A DNA stretch of 40,391 bases from an uncultured Clostridia bacterium. Its GTDB lineage: Bacteria; Bacillota; Clostridia; Christensenellales; Borkfalkiaceae. Shown here in pieces: positions 1 to 7,751 of the stretch; the first letter of the stretch is position 1, and the number at the start of each line of letters is the position of its first letter. The notes under the pieces are model-generated. The model did no database searches, was not told the origin of the DNA, and saw nothing but the letters and a program-made list of their open reading frames with translations. The stretch is from positions 1 through 40,391 of the forward strand of contig CANPZW010000014.1 in assembly GCA_947589385.1 (NCBI GenBank), written 5' to 3'. The position numbers and the translations under genes were made by a program.

Positions 1-72
1 CAGTTGATTTATATGAACTACTTTTTTGCCCTCTTCCGTTGCACTTGATATGATAATTCACCATAAGCGCGA

Positions 73-104
73 AAAGCGGCGCGGACGTGCGTCCGCGCCG
101 CTTT
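73..104 (-). terminator. GC-rich hairpin downstream of the DUF378 gene
   Basis: A perfect 14-bp stem (AAAGCGGCGCGGAC with its complement) around a 4-base loop. It lies about 20 bases past the stop of the minus-strand DUF378 gene and is followed on that strand by TTTTCGCGC. It is probably an intrinsic terminator and may act in both directions because both arms end in A/T. Confidence 0.7.
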
Positions 105-123
105 ATAACGCGCTTCAACGTTT

Positions 124-387
124 TCAGGCGTTGTGCTCGCTTCTGCGGCGCGCCTCTCTCTCTTCTTCGTCGCGCATGGAAAGCCTTAAACCGTGTCCCG
201 AAATTGCGGGCGAGATTATAAGCCAGATTGCGGCAAGGGTGATAAGCGAATAGATGATTATCGAGCCTACGCTTCTGGGTCCCATGAATATCCAGCTTAC
301 AAGGTTGAAGTTGAATATGCCGTACAACCCCCAATTAAGGGCGCCGACAAGCACGAGTACGTAAGAAATGATGTTTGCAATTACCAT
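124..387 (-). CDS. DUF378 family small membrane protein (YuzA-like)
   Basis: An 87-residue protein with two hydrophobic segments (about residues 3-26 and 42-62). The first contains the LVLVGALNWGLYGIFNFNLV block typical of DUF378 proteins such as Bacillus YuzA. A charged cytoplasmic tail rich in Arg and Glu follows (about 68-87). The start is supported by AAGGAG about seven bases upstream of the ATG. A TATAAT-type -10 lies further upstream on the minus strand at about 428-433. The function of the family is unknown. The gene is monocistronic, divergent from the next gene and followed by a strong hairpin. Confidence 0.85.
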   Translation of the reverse strand: MVIANIISYVLVLVGALNWGLYGIFNFNLVSWIFMGPRSVGSIIIYSLITLAAIWLIISPAISGHGLRLSMRDEEEREARRRSEHNA

Positions 388-456
388 AACTGTTCTCCTT
401 GCTATAAGTTTGAACCTTTTGGAAAAAATTATACAGCCTTTGAAAGCGCGCCGTCC

Positions 457-485
457 TTGACAAAAACAGCCCTCTACTCTATAAT
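457..485 (+). promoter_or_regulatory. Consensus sigma-A promoter producing a probable leaderless mRNA
   Basis: TTGACA, 17-base spacer, TATAAT: a perfect consensus. Only six bases separate the -10 from the ATG at 492, so the transcript should begin at or within a base of the start codon. No Shine-Dalgarno sequence is present. Confidence 0.85.
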
Positions 486-491
486 ATAATC

Positions 492-1964
492 ATGCTGAAA
501 AACAAAAGCGCGGACGTCGCTGTTAAAGCGTTGACGGCAGCTTTGCTGTGCGTTTCGCTGCTGCTTACGTTCAGCCCGTCCGATTATTACATATTCGATA
601 AATTCGATACATACAATCCGATTTTTATAATATGCCAATGGGTGAAAAAATCGGGGCTTCTGCTTTTGCCGCTGGCGGCGTTTTACCGTAAAAAATGCTG
701 TTCGGACGTAGCAAAATACCTTCTCCCCGTATTTACCGTGGTTTCCCTTTTCACGTACGGAAGTTTTTTCGACGTCACTATGCTTACCGAAACAGCTTCC
801 CCCGCCGACAAGGTATATGCGAGCATAAACGAATTTATGCCGATAGCTGTGCATAAGGGGCTGTTCTTTGCGGAAGCGGGTCTTATCCTCGCCGCGTGTA
901 TCGCGCTATTTCTGCGCGACGGATTTAAGGTGAGATTGAAATCGTACATATTTCTGCCCGCCGCCGTAATAGCCGTAACTCCGCTGAACGTCTTTGAAAA
1001 CTTCTATAACGAAAGCCTTTACGACAACCGTTCGCCCGAATTTATAGCGGACAGCCCGCTGCTTTTCAAAAGCTTTTCACTGTGGCATTTGCTTGTTTTG
1101 GCTATTCTTGTCGGCTTTACGTTAGGCTGTTACTTCTTTTTAAGGAGAAAAGACAGGAAGCTTCAAAACGACTATCTTGCCGCCATGGCAATTATACTTC
1201 TTATCCAGTATCATAGCAAGGACTCTGTTGTCATGGGCGACGGATACAACGTATATACAACCGTATTCGCGTGCATCCCGCTTTTTATCTGCAACATTGG
1301 CGTTTATGCGGCTTGTCTTTCGGTATTTCTGAAAAAGCGTACGCTTTATTCGATTGCGTTCTTCGTGCACGCGGCGGGCGCTTTGACCGTTTTTGCCTAC
1401 TTCGGAGATAGAATTTCTAACTACGGGATTTTCTGCGGGTATTCCATATTATACTTCTGTACTACCCATTGCCTTCTGTTTGTGCTGTCCGTTATGCCTA
1501 CGGCGCTGAGACACTACAAATTCAGACCGAAAGACGCGATAATTCCGCTTATCTATTATTGCGCCGTAATTGTAGTAGCCGCCCTTTCAAGCGCGCTTGT
1601 GACTTCCGCTTCGATGACCTTTACATACGACGGTTACACTCTGCAAGAGGACGAATGGCTTTACCCCAACTATGCGTTCACCCAAAAAAATCCCCTGCCG
1701 ATTCCAGAACCGAAACTTTTCGTAAAAATTTGGCGGTGCGATATGAATATTGCATACCTTGCCATTCTTTACGCCGTCTATGTGGGACTTTTTTACGCAA
1801 TGAACGGCGCGTATTACGCTATACTTGCAATCGGGAAAAGAGCGGCGCGCACCGCAACTTCCGAAAACGAAGGCAACGCGGCTATACCCGCTTCCGACGG
1901 AGAAATTATTACTCCCGCCCAAAACGAAACCGAAAGCGAGGCGGCGCCTTCTTCTGACGAATAA
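492..1964 (+). CDS. Polytopic membrane protein of unknown function
   Basis: A 490-residue protein with about twelve hydrophobic segments spread from residue 10 to about 440, for example around residues 12-30, 195-215 and 420-445. It ends in a soluble acidic, Glu/Ala/Ser/Pro-rich tail (about the last 40 residues) that looks disordered. I recognise no family motif. The start at 492 is fixed by the promoter geometry: the -10 ends six bases before it and there is no ribosome-binding site. The next gene, also a membrane protein, follows after about 90 bases with its own weak promoter-like sequence, so the two may be functionally linked. The long polytopic body without ATPase or catalytic motifs suggests a transporter or envelope protein, but this is only inference. 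Confidence 0.8.
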   Translation: MLKNKSADVAVKALTAALLCVSLLLTFSPSDYYIFDKFDTYNPIFIICQWVKKSGLLLLPLAAFYRKKCCSDVAKYLLPVFTVVSLFTYGSFFDVTMLTETASPADKVYASINEFMPIAVHKGLFFAEAGLILAACIALFLRDGFKVRLKSYIFLPAAVIAVTPLNVFENFYNESLYDNRSPEFIADSPLLFKSFSLWHLLVLAILVGFTLGCYFFLRRKDRKLQNDYLAAMAIILLIQYHSKDSVVMGDGYNVYTTVFACIPLFICNIGVYAACLSVFLKKRTLYSIAFFVHAAGALTVFAYFGDRISNYGIFCGYSILYFCTTHCLLFVLSVMPTALRHYKFRPKDAIIPLIYYCAVIVVAALSSALVTSASMTFTYDGYTLQEDEWLYPNYAFTQKNPLPIPEPKLFVKIWRCDMNIAYLAILYAVYVGLFYAMNGAYYAILAIGKRAARTATSENEGNAAIPASDGEIITPAQNETESEAAPSSDE

Positions 1965-2054
1965 GAAAAATAACAGGAAAAACCGAATAAATTCCGTAAA
2001 GTTTATATTGTATTTATATTCCGATATTATCATAGAATAAATTTGAGAGCCGTT

Positions 2055-2954
2055 ATGGAAAATTTACTTAAAGATAATAACGAAGAAATATTCGAAGAAC
2101 CCGAAAATGCCGAAAATACAGCGGCGTCTAAACAGAAAAAGCCGAAATTCTTTACCTATGAACGCGCGCTTTTTTTGACGACGCTGTTTTTCGGACTGTG
2201 GTTTTTGGCGTCCGTGATAGCCGGCGCGACGAATAAATACCACAACTATTACGACGAAGCGCAGGCAAGGCTTGTCATTATCCAGAATCTGAGGCTGTCG
2301 CTTATACTTTTTATACCCTATGTGCTTGAAAAGTTTTTCGGGCTGAGGGTGGAATTGAAAATTCTTATATTTTTCTACCTCTTTGCTTTCGTCGCCGCAG
2401 TCATAGGCGAAACTTTCAAAGTCTATTACAGGGCGGAATATTTCGACAAGACACTGCACGCAATTTCGGGTTTTATTGCGCTGTATTTTGGATATGGTTT
2501 CGCCTATCTGATACTTAAAAACGGAACGGGCAACCATAAATTTCTTGCCGCGCTTACGCTGGGCTTCCTTGCGGCGGCGGGCGTTGCGGCTATCTGGGAA
2601 CTGCTTGAATTTACCACCGACCTTATTTTCGGAACTAATATGCAGAAGATAATTCCGCCCGAACTTTTCAACGGCGGAAACTCCTATGCGGAACTCAGCG
2701 GCACGGACCAACAAATCGCAGAATTTTTCCGCCGCCCCGAAGGCTACAAATACGCGCTTATGGACAGTATGTGGGATATGCTTGTGGCGTTTATCGCTTC
2801 CGTATTTTTCGCGATTGTTATGGCTGTCGTAAAAAAATTCAATAAAAACGCCTTCGAAAACTGCGTGATATACGACCCCGATTTAAGAATGGCGAAGTTG
2901 CGGAACAAAAATAAGTCCGGCAAGACAATGGAAATCACAATAAAAAATCAATGA
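2055..2954 (+). CDS. YjdF/DUF2238-like membrane protein
   Basis: A 299-residue protein. A charged N-terminal region (about 40 residues, many Glu/Asn/Lys) precedes six hydrophobic segments. The central part KTLHAISG...GYGFAYL and the later AAIWELLEFTTDLIFGTNMQ match the pattern of DUF2238/YjdF-type membrane proteins, where a conserved His in TLH and a WE-(L/I)-EF motif followed by D-x-x-(F/L)-GTN are typical. The ATG at 2055 is preferred over an in-frame TTG 12 bases upstream because GAGAG lies just upstream of it. A TTTATA-17-TATTAT promoter-like pair ends at 2030. A GC-rich hairpin ends the unit. The biochemical function of the family is not known. Confidence 0.7.
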   Translation: MENLLKDNNEEIFEEPENAENTAASKQKKPKFFTYERALFLTTLFFGLWFLASVIAGATNKYHNYYDEAQARLVIIQNLRLSLILFIPYVLEKFFGLRVELKILIFFYLFAFVAAVIGETFKVYYRAEYFDKTLHAISGFIALYFGYGFAYLILKNGTGNHKFLAALTLGFLAAAGVAAIWELLEFTTDLIFGTNMQKIIPPELFNGGNSYAELSGTDQQIAEFFRRPEGYKYALMDSMWDMLVAFIASVFFAIVMAVVKKFNKNAFENCVIYDPDLRMAKLRNKNKSGKTMEITIKNQ

Positions 2955-3032
2955 ACATTTAAATCCAAACCTCTTGATAGGTTTTAAAAACTACGACTGA
3001 TTTTCAAAAAGTTGATAATAACGTAAAATAAC

Positions 3033-3068
3033 TGCGCGGCGGGCATATAGATTTATGCCCGCCGCGCA
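3033..3068. terminator. Bidirectional GC-rich hairpin between convergent genes
   Basis: A perfect 15-bp stem TGCGCGGCGGGCATA with its complement around a 6-base loop. It sits between the ends of two converging genes. The core GCGGCGGGCA recurs in another intergenic hairpin at 17158-17187. Confidence 0.7.
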
Positions 3069-3146
3069 ATTACATTGTCTTATCTTTTTATATACTCAAA
3101 ATTTGTTTATCCGCAAGAATGACCGTATCCGAAAAGTTTAAAGCCG

Positions 3147-4895
3147 TCACTTTGTGTGCGGCGCGTAATCCTTTACCGAATTGGCAATATTCTTCATATG
3201 GTCGCCTATTCTTTCCATGTTCAAGGCAAGTTGGAGAAATACCGCGCCCGCCTCGGGCGTGCACCTGTTCTCGTTAAGGCGGCGGAGATGCGACTGCTGC
3301 ATCTGTACGCACAAATCGTCTGTCGCCTGCTCTTCCCTGTCGATTATCGGCATATAGTTTAAATTTATGGCTTCGAAAGTCATTTCAACGTTTTTGTAAA
3401 GCTCGGTCAGGTGTAAATCCATCTCGCGGATTTCCTCAACGGCATGGTCGGTAAAGGTTATTTTATCCTTGACTGCCGTCTGCGCGTATTCGACTATGTT
3501 TTCGGCATAGTCGCCTATTCTCTCCAAATCGCTGGTTACATGGTAAAATGAAGAAAGTTTCTTTTCGTCAAGCTGCGACAACGGCTCCAAAGTGAGCTTT
3601 ACAAGGAAAGAATTTATGTAGTGGTTGTATTCGTTTATGTGCTTTTCCCTTTCGGCAAAAGCGTTAAGCTGTCCCAAATCGCCCGAAAGAAGCATATCAA
3701 GGGAAAGTTTATAGTTGGAGAACGCCAGCTTGCCCATTTTTATAATCTGCTTGCGCGCCTGCCCTATTGCGATAGCGGGCGTTTTCAAAAGACGCATATC
3801 CAGCGTTTCGTCCTCTTCGCCGCCCTTGCTGCTCCCCTTCTTGTCGCGTACCACAAATTCCGCAAGCTTGACCAAATATTTCTGGAACGGCAGCAAAATC
3901 ACGGTGGTGACGACGTTGAAGAACATATGGAAAACGGCTATCTGTATTGCGATATTGGGTATAAACGATTGTAGGAAGGAAACGAGCGCGCCGCTTACAG
4001 TTGCAAACGAAAGGGGAATTATAAAGATAATGCCGCCTATCAGGTTGAAAGAAAAATGGACGAACGCCGCACGCCGCGCGTTCACGGACGTGCCGAGAGA
4101 CGACAAAAGCGCGACTGCGCAAGTGCCCAGGTTAGTGCCGAGAATGACGAATATCGCAAACTGCATATCCACCACTCCCGTAGAGGCGAGCGACATAACA
4201 ATTGCGGTGACCGCCGCCGAGGACTGCACAAGCCCCGTGAGCAGCGCGCCGAGAACGAACAAGACGGGTATCTGCCAGCTGAGTTCGCCGCCCTCGCCCC
4301 CTATCGCGGCGAATAAATCTTTGACCGCGCCCGCTATGGCGGGGTTGGAACTTTCGTCGAGCAGAGTTGCCATGGAGCGCGACATTGTGTTCATTCCTAT
4401 AAAAATAAGCCCAAGACCCGCAAAAATCAAACCTATGTGCTTAATTATGTCCTTATTGCCGAACATATTCATAAGCACACCCACAAATGCGAAAAAGGCG
4501 AAAATCGCCACTGCCTGTATCCCGCCGCCCGTGGTGGAAATAGCCGTAATAAACGCCGTGACGGTAGTGCCTATATTGGCGCCCATAATTACCGATACCG
4601 CCTGCGTAAGCGTCATAAGCCCGACGTTTACAAAGCCCACTATCATTACGGTAGTTGCGCCGGAACTTGTTACAAGCGCCGTAACCGCCGCGCCCGTAGC
4701 GACGCCCAAAAAGCGGTTTTTCGTTGCCTTTGCCATAAGCCGGCGCATATGTCTGCCCGCAGCCTTTTCAAGGTTGCTGCCCATCATATTTATGCCGACC
4801 ATCAAGGCGGCGATGCCGCCCAGCATAAGCAGAAAATTATTGACTATTGACAGCACGTCACCGAAAGCCAGCGGCGCCAACAGTACAGAATTCAT
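3147..4895 (-). CDS. Na/Pi cotransporter family protein with C-terminal PhoU domain
   Basis: A 582-residue protein of the NptA/YjbB (PF02690) family. The N-terminal two thirds form the duplicated membrane module typical of type II Na/Pi cotransporters: TSSGATT at residues 76-82 and the equivalent QSSAAVTAI in the second repeat (about residue 225), both regarded as substrate/ion-binding signatures, plus the paired GANIGTTVTAF and GTNLGTCAVAL. The last 200 residues are a PhoU-like helical bundle with the repeated E/D-R-I-G-D motif (LERIGDYAENI, MERIGDHMKNI) that binds metal in PhoU. It is predicted to act in phosphate import or homeostasis at the cytoplasmic membrane. The ATG is preceded by GAGAGTGA, and a TTGACA promoter lies upstream. 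It is divergent from trmL. No pst genes are nearby. Confidence 0.93.
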   Translation of the reverse strand: MNSVLLAPLAFGDVLSIVNNFLLMLGGIAALMVGINMMGSNLEKAAGRHMRRLMAKATKNRFLGVATGAAVTALVTSSGATTVMIVGFVNVGLMTLTQAVSVIMGANIGTTVTAFITAISTTGGGIQAVAIFAFFAFVGVLMNMFGNKDIIKHIGLIFAGLGLIFIGMNTMSRSMATLLDESSNPAIAGAVKDLFAAIGGEGGELSWQIPVLFVLGALLTGLVQSSAAVTAIVMSLASTGVVDMQFAIFVILGTNLGTCAVALLSSLGTSVNARRAAFVHFSFNLIGGIIFIIPLSFATVSGALVSFLQSFIPNIAIQIAVFHMFFNVVTTVILLPFQKYLVKLAEFVVRDKKGSSKGGEEDETLDMRLLKTPAIAIGQARKQIIKMGKLAFSNYKLSLDMLLSGDLGQLNAFAEREKHINEYNHYINSFLVKLTLEPLSQLDEKKLSSFYHVTSDLERIGDYAENIVEYAQTAVKDKITFTDHAVEEIREMDLHLTELYKNVEMTFEAINLNYMPIIDREEQATDDLCVQMQQSHLRRLNENRCTPEAGAVFLQLALNMERIGDHMKNIANSVKDYAPHTK

Positions 4896-4942
4896 AAATC
4901 ACTCTCGTAAGTTATTGGCGAAACGAATTTCCACCTATAATA

Positions 4943-4971
4943 TTTTAACAGCTTTTACATGGAAATGTCAA
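4943..4971 (-). promoter_or_regulatory. Sigma-A-like promoter of the Na/Pi cotransporter gene
   Basis: On the minus strand TTGACA, 17-base spacer, TTAAAA. A second possible -10 (TATTAT) lies a few bases downstream. Confidence 0.6.
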
Positions 4972-5008
4972 TAAAAATTTTCATACTTTCACGGCGGCAA
5001 AGAAACGA

Positions 5009-5037
5009 TTGATTTTTTGCGCGGAAAGTCTTAAAAT
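5009..5037 (+). promoter_or_regulatory. Sigma-A-like promoter of trmL
   Basis: TTGATT, 17-base spacer, TAAAAT. The predicted transcript would start around 5044, leaving a leader of only about 12 bases before the ATG at 5056. Confidence 0.6.
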
Positions 5038-5055
5038 ATATTTCGGGTGAAAAAT

Positions 5056-5550
5056 ATGTTCAATATCGTTTTGGTGGAACCCGAAATCCCGCAGAACACG
5101 GGAAATATCGCAAGGACTTGCGCCGCGACGGGCTGCGCGCTGCATCTTGTGCGCCCGCTGGGCTTCGAAGTCACCGACAAATACTTAAAGCGCGCAGGGC
5201 TGGATTATTGGAGCGACGTTAAAATTTATTACTATGACGGAATAGGCGAATTATTTGAAAAATTCCCCCTCTCCCGCTTTTTCCTTTACACCACGAAAGG
5301 GTTAAAGCGATACAGCGACCAAAAACTTGAAAAAGGCGACTTCCTTGTGTTCGGCAAGGAGACAAAGGGGTTGCCCGAGGAACTGTTAAAAGAACGCAAG
5401 GAAAACTGTCTGCGCATACCCATGGTCGGGGAAACGAGAAGCCTGAACCTTTCCAACTCGGTTGCAATCGCCGTTTACGAAGGGTTGAGACAGCAGGATT
5501 TCGAAGGATTTAAAACGGAAGGACAGTTGCACCGATTAAAATGGGATTAA
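5056..5550 (+). CDS. trmL: tRNA (cytidine(34)-2'-O)-methyltransferase TrmL
   Basis: A 164-residue SPOUT-class methyltransferase. It carries the family N-terminus NIVLVEPEIPQNTGNIAR (about residues 3-20), the middle FGKETKGLPEELL and the C-terminal knot motif with IPM followed by R-S-L-N-L-S-N-S-V-A (about residues 127-142), which binds S-adenosylmethionine. The family 2'-O-methylates the wobble base of tRNA-Leu isoacceptors. Length is normal for TrmL (about 155-165). I place the start at the ATG with GGGTGA five bases upstream. An in-frame GTG nine bases earlier overlaps that sequence and is the alternative. The next gene has its own promoter. Confidence 0.93.
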   Translation: MFNIVLVEPEIPQNTGNIARTCAATGCALHLVRPLGFEVTDKYLKRAGLDYWSDVKIYYYDGIGELFEKFPLSRFFLYTTKGLKRYSDQKLEKGDFLVFGKETKGLPEELLKERKENCLRIPMVGETRSLNLSNSVAIAVYEGLRQQDFEGFKTEGQLHRLKWD

Positions 5551-5554
5551 GTTC

Positions 5555-5583
5555 TTTACTTTTCGTTTTTACTATATTATAAT
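5555..5583 (+). promoter_or_regulatory. Promoter of rdgB producing a probable leaderless mRNA
   Basis: TTTACT, 17-base spacer, TATAAT. The -10 ends six bases before the rdgB ATG and no Shine-Dalgarno is visible, matching the geometry upstream of 492 and of pcrA. Confidence 0.75.
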
Positions 5584-5589
5584 AACGTT

Positions 5590-6159
5590 ATGGAATTTAC
5601 TAAAATCGCCGTTGCAACCGGCAACAAAGGCAAATTACGGGAAATAAGGGAAATTTTTCAAGGCGTGGAGCTTGTTTCCATGGAGGAACTCGGCTTTCAG
5701 GGTGAGATAGAGGAAACGGGCGACAGCTTTCGCAAAAACGCCAAAATCAAAGCGGAATTTATTGCGCGGAAGTATAATATACCCACGCTTGCCGACGATT
5801 CGGGGCTGTGCGTTGACGGGCTCGGCGGCGCGCCGGGCGTATATTCCGCCCGATATTCGGGTGGCGGCGAGGAAGCGAACCGCAAGCTGCTTTTAAAACA
5901 GCTTAACGAAGTTTCCGACAGAAACGCGCACTTTGAATGTGCCGTATGCCTGTGCCTGCCCGACGGACATACATATTTCGGACAGGGGCGCACCTACGGC
6001 AGAATTTTATTCGAGGAAGAGGGCGAAGGCGGCTTCGGATACGACAGGCTGTTCTACTCGGACGACTTGCATAAATCCTTCGGGCTTGCCACAGAGGAAG
6101 AAAAAAATTCGGTCTCCCACCGTTTCCGCGCTCTCTGCGATTTGAAAAGCAGATTATGA
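5590..6159 (+). CDS. rdgB: XTP/dITP pyrophosphatase (RdgB/HAM1 family)
   Basis: A 189-residue house-cleaning enzyme that hydrolyses XTP, dITP and ITP to the monophosphates and so keeps hypoxanthine and xanthine out of nucleic acids. Visible family signatures: N-terminal ATGNKGKLREI (residues 8-18; the usual S/T-x-N-x-x-K), the central acidic DDSGLCVDGLGGAPGVYSAR (about 67-86), GFGYDRLF (about 148-155) and the C-terminal SHRFRAL (about 176-182). All residues expected at the nucleotide pocket appear present. It overlaps the following phosphoesterase by 4 bases (ATGA), a pairing seen in many Firmicutes. It appears to be translated from a leaderless transcript. Confidence 0.95.
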   Translation: MEFTKIAVATGNKGKLREIREIFQGVELVSMEELGFQGEIEETGDSFRKNAKIKAEFIARKYNIPTLADDSGLCVDGLGGAPGVYSARYSGGGEEANRKLLLKQLNEVSDRNAHFECAVCLCLPDGHTYFGQGRTYGRILFEEEGEGGFGYDRLFYSDDLHKSFGLATEEEKNSVSHRFRALCDLKSRL

Positions 6160-6623
6160 AAACCGTTACGGTCTTATCGGACACTCACGGCAACCGCGCC
6201 GCGATAGACAAAATAGCCGACGTTTTGCGGGAAAGCGATTTGGTAATACACCTCGGCGACACCTCTGCGGACGGCAATTATATTAAAAAATTCAACCCGA
6301 ACGTCCGCCTTATTAACGGCAACTGCGACCCTATCCTTTTAGGCGAGGATGAAATTACTTTGCAAATAGAGGGCGTAAACATTTTCGCCTGCCACGGGCA
6401 CAGATATTCCGTTAAGTCCTCTGCCGCAAAGCTTATCGCCCGCGCAAAGGAACTCGGCTGCGGCGTGGCGCTGTACGGGCACTCCCACCGCGCTTCGGAA
6501 AAGGAAACGGACGGCGTCCTTGCCATAAACCCCGGCACTATGTCGAGATATTCCGAAAAGAGCTACTGTTACCTTGTGATAAACGGCGGGAAAGCCGTAG
6601 CCAAAATCGTAAACGTCGATTAA
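6156..6623 (+). CDS. YfcE/MJ0936-type metallophosphoesterase
   Basis: A 155-residue calcineurin-like phosphoesterase. The five metal-binding motifs appear in order: SDTHGN (about residues 8-13), GDTSADG (about 35-41), NGNCD (about 55-59), CHGH (about 79-82) and GHSHR (about 108-112). In place of the common GD-(V/I)-(C/S) after the second motif there is GDTSADG, as in YfcE-like proteins. These enzymes hydrolyse phosphodiesters in vitro and their physiological substrates are mostly unknown. Translationally coupled to rdgB by a 4-base overlap and followed nine bases later by a membrane-protein gene with a strong ribosome-binding site. Confidence 0.9.
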   Translation: MKTVTVLSDTHGNRAAIDKIADVLRESDLVIHLGDTSADGNYIKKFNPNVRLINGNCDPILLGEDEITLQIEGVNIFACHGHRYSVKSSAAKLIARAKELGCGVALYGHSHRASEKETDGVLAINPGTMSRYSEKSYCYLVINGGKAVAKIVNVD

Positions 6624-6632
6624 GAGGAGCTT

Positions 6633-7610
6633 ATGAAATTCAAACATACATTCCACGTATTCGTTGACAATTTTTCGATAACTTATAAACAGCTGCTGTA
6701 CAGATTTATCATTATCCTGGTCGCGGCGGCGATTGGCATAACCTGCCTTTACCCGTTTGTCAAGGAATTTATAAATTCCGACGCTCTGAATTTGCTTACG
6801 GCGAACATCAAAAATTATTTTTCAAGCTTTCTCGACGGCGAAGTAAGCTCTATCGCCAACACTTCCCTTGCCATACGCGACGCCTACGACAAACTTATCG
6901 AACTGTTCAAAACGCGTATTACCGAAATTGTACTTATGGGGCTTCTCATTCTTCTGTTATACGTTGTGCAGAAGTGGTTCGCGGGGCTCGGAAACTACGC
7001 TACGGCGGTTTTGATAAACGATAAAATGGCTCTCCGCGCCAAATCTCCCTTTGTTGGCACAATGATTTCCCACCTTAAAGAAGCGTCGATATACAACCTT
7101 ATCTATGTGCCTTTAACAATTCTGTACGACATAGTGGTTTACGGCGTGCTTTTCGTGATACTGTTCTTTATGCTCAATGGGATAAGATTCTTTCTTATAA
7201 ACATGTTCCTATTCTCCCTTATGACGGTCATGGCGGCGGCGCTTAAAATGACCTTCACCTGCGACTGGCTGCCCGCCCTTATCCGCGGAAAGACGAACAA
7301 CAGGCAAGCCATTAAGTTAAGCTTTTCGAGAAAGGGCAAGGACTCCCTGAACATTTACTCAAATTTTATTGTGCTTGTGCTTCTGATAATCGGCGTAAAC
7401 GCCGCGGCGGCAATCTTCACATTGGGCGTGGGGGCTCTTATTACCATTCCCGCAAGCTATGTGATTTTGATATGCTTCGAATTTGTAAATTACTACGACA
7501 GGGAGGACATACGCTATTTCATAGACAAAAACACTATTGTCAAGCCCGACAAGGAGCGCGTTTTGACGCGCGAAGAATTTTTCACGGGGACGGGCGGCGA
7601 AAATCCTTGA
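6633..7610 (+). CDS. Polytopic membrane protein of unknown function
   Basis: A 325-residue protein with about seven hydrophobic segments: one near residues 20-45, one near 95-115, a long block near 145-205 and another block near 240-280. A soluble loop (about 45-90) precedes the second segment and a charged tail follows the last. I recognise no catalytic motif. The ATG is preceded by AAGAGGAGCTT, a strong ribosome-binding site. It is probably co-transcribed with rdgB and the phosphoesterase, since only nine bases separate it from the latter. An intrinsic terminator follows. Confidence 0.75.
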   Translation: MKFKHTFHVFVDNFSITYKQLLYRFIIILVAAAIGITCLYPFVKEFINSDALNLLTANIKNYFSSFLDGEVSSIANTSLAIRDAYDKLIELFKTRITEIVLMGLLILLLYVVQKWFAGLGNYATAVLINDKMALRAKSPFVGTMISHLKEASIYNLIYVPLTILYDIVVYGVLFVILFFMLNGIRFFLINMFLFSLMTVMAAALKMTFTCDWLPALIRGKTNNRQAIKLSFSRKGKDSLNIYSNFIVLVLLIIGVNAAAAIFTLGVGALITIPASYVILICFEFVNYYDREDIRYFIDKNTIVKPDKERVLTREEFFTGTGGENP

Positions 7611-7658
7611 CGTAATGGCGTTTGTGCCCGAAAAATAATATGTTTTGAAACTTTTTTT

Positions 7659-7690
7659 ATCTTCCCCCTTTACAACGGGAAGATTTTTTT
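7659..7690 (+). terminator. Intrinsic terminator of the rdgB operon
   Basis: An 8-bp stem ATCTTCCC/GGGAAGAT around a 10-base loop, followed directly by a run of seven T (7684-7690). The loop contains the -35 of the next promoter. Confidence 0.85.
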
Positions 7691-7697
7691 ATATAAT
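7669..7697 (+). promoter_or_regulatory. Sigma-A promoter of the phosphohexomutase gene, nested in the terminator
   Basis: TTTACA, 17-base spacer, TATAAT. The -35 lies in the loop of the upstream terminator hairpin and the spacer includes the 3' stem and T-tract. The ATG follows 54 bases after the -10 with AAAGGAGGA upstream. Confidence 0.75.
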
Positions 7698-7751
7698 AAG
7701 TAATGGTATAAAGGGCGTTTTTGCCCGATATACTTAATAAAGGAGGACGTA

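Noticed and set aside
1-64. Minus-strand frame open to the left edge of the window
   Set aside because: A frame from ATG at 64 stays open but has no ribosome-binding site and lies just behind a terminator. Another frame reads plausibly (ATEEGKKVVHINQL) but has no start codon here. Undecidable without more sequence.
3715-4974. A 419-codon open frame on the plus strand opposite the Na/Pi cotransporter gene
   Set aside because: It is the exact antisense of a clear conserved gene, has no ribosome-binding site and its translation is rich in Ser/Thr/Ile/Pro without any motif.
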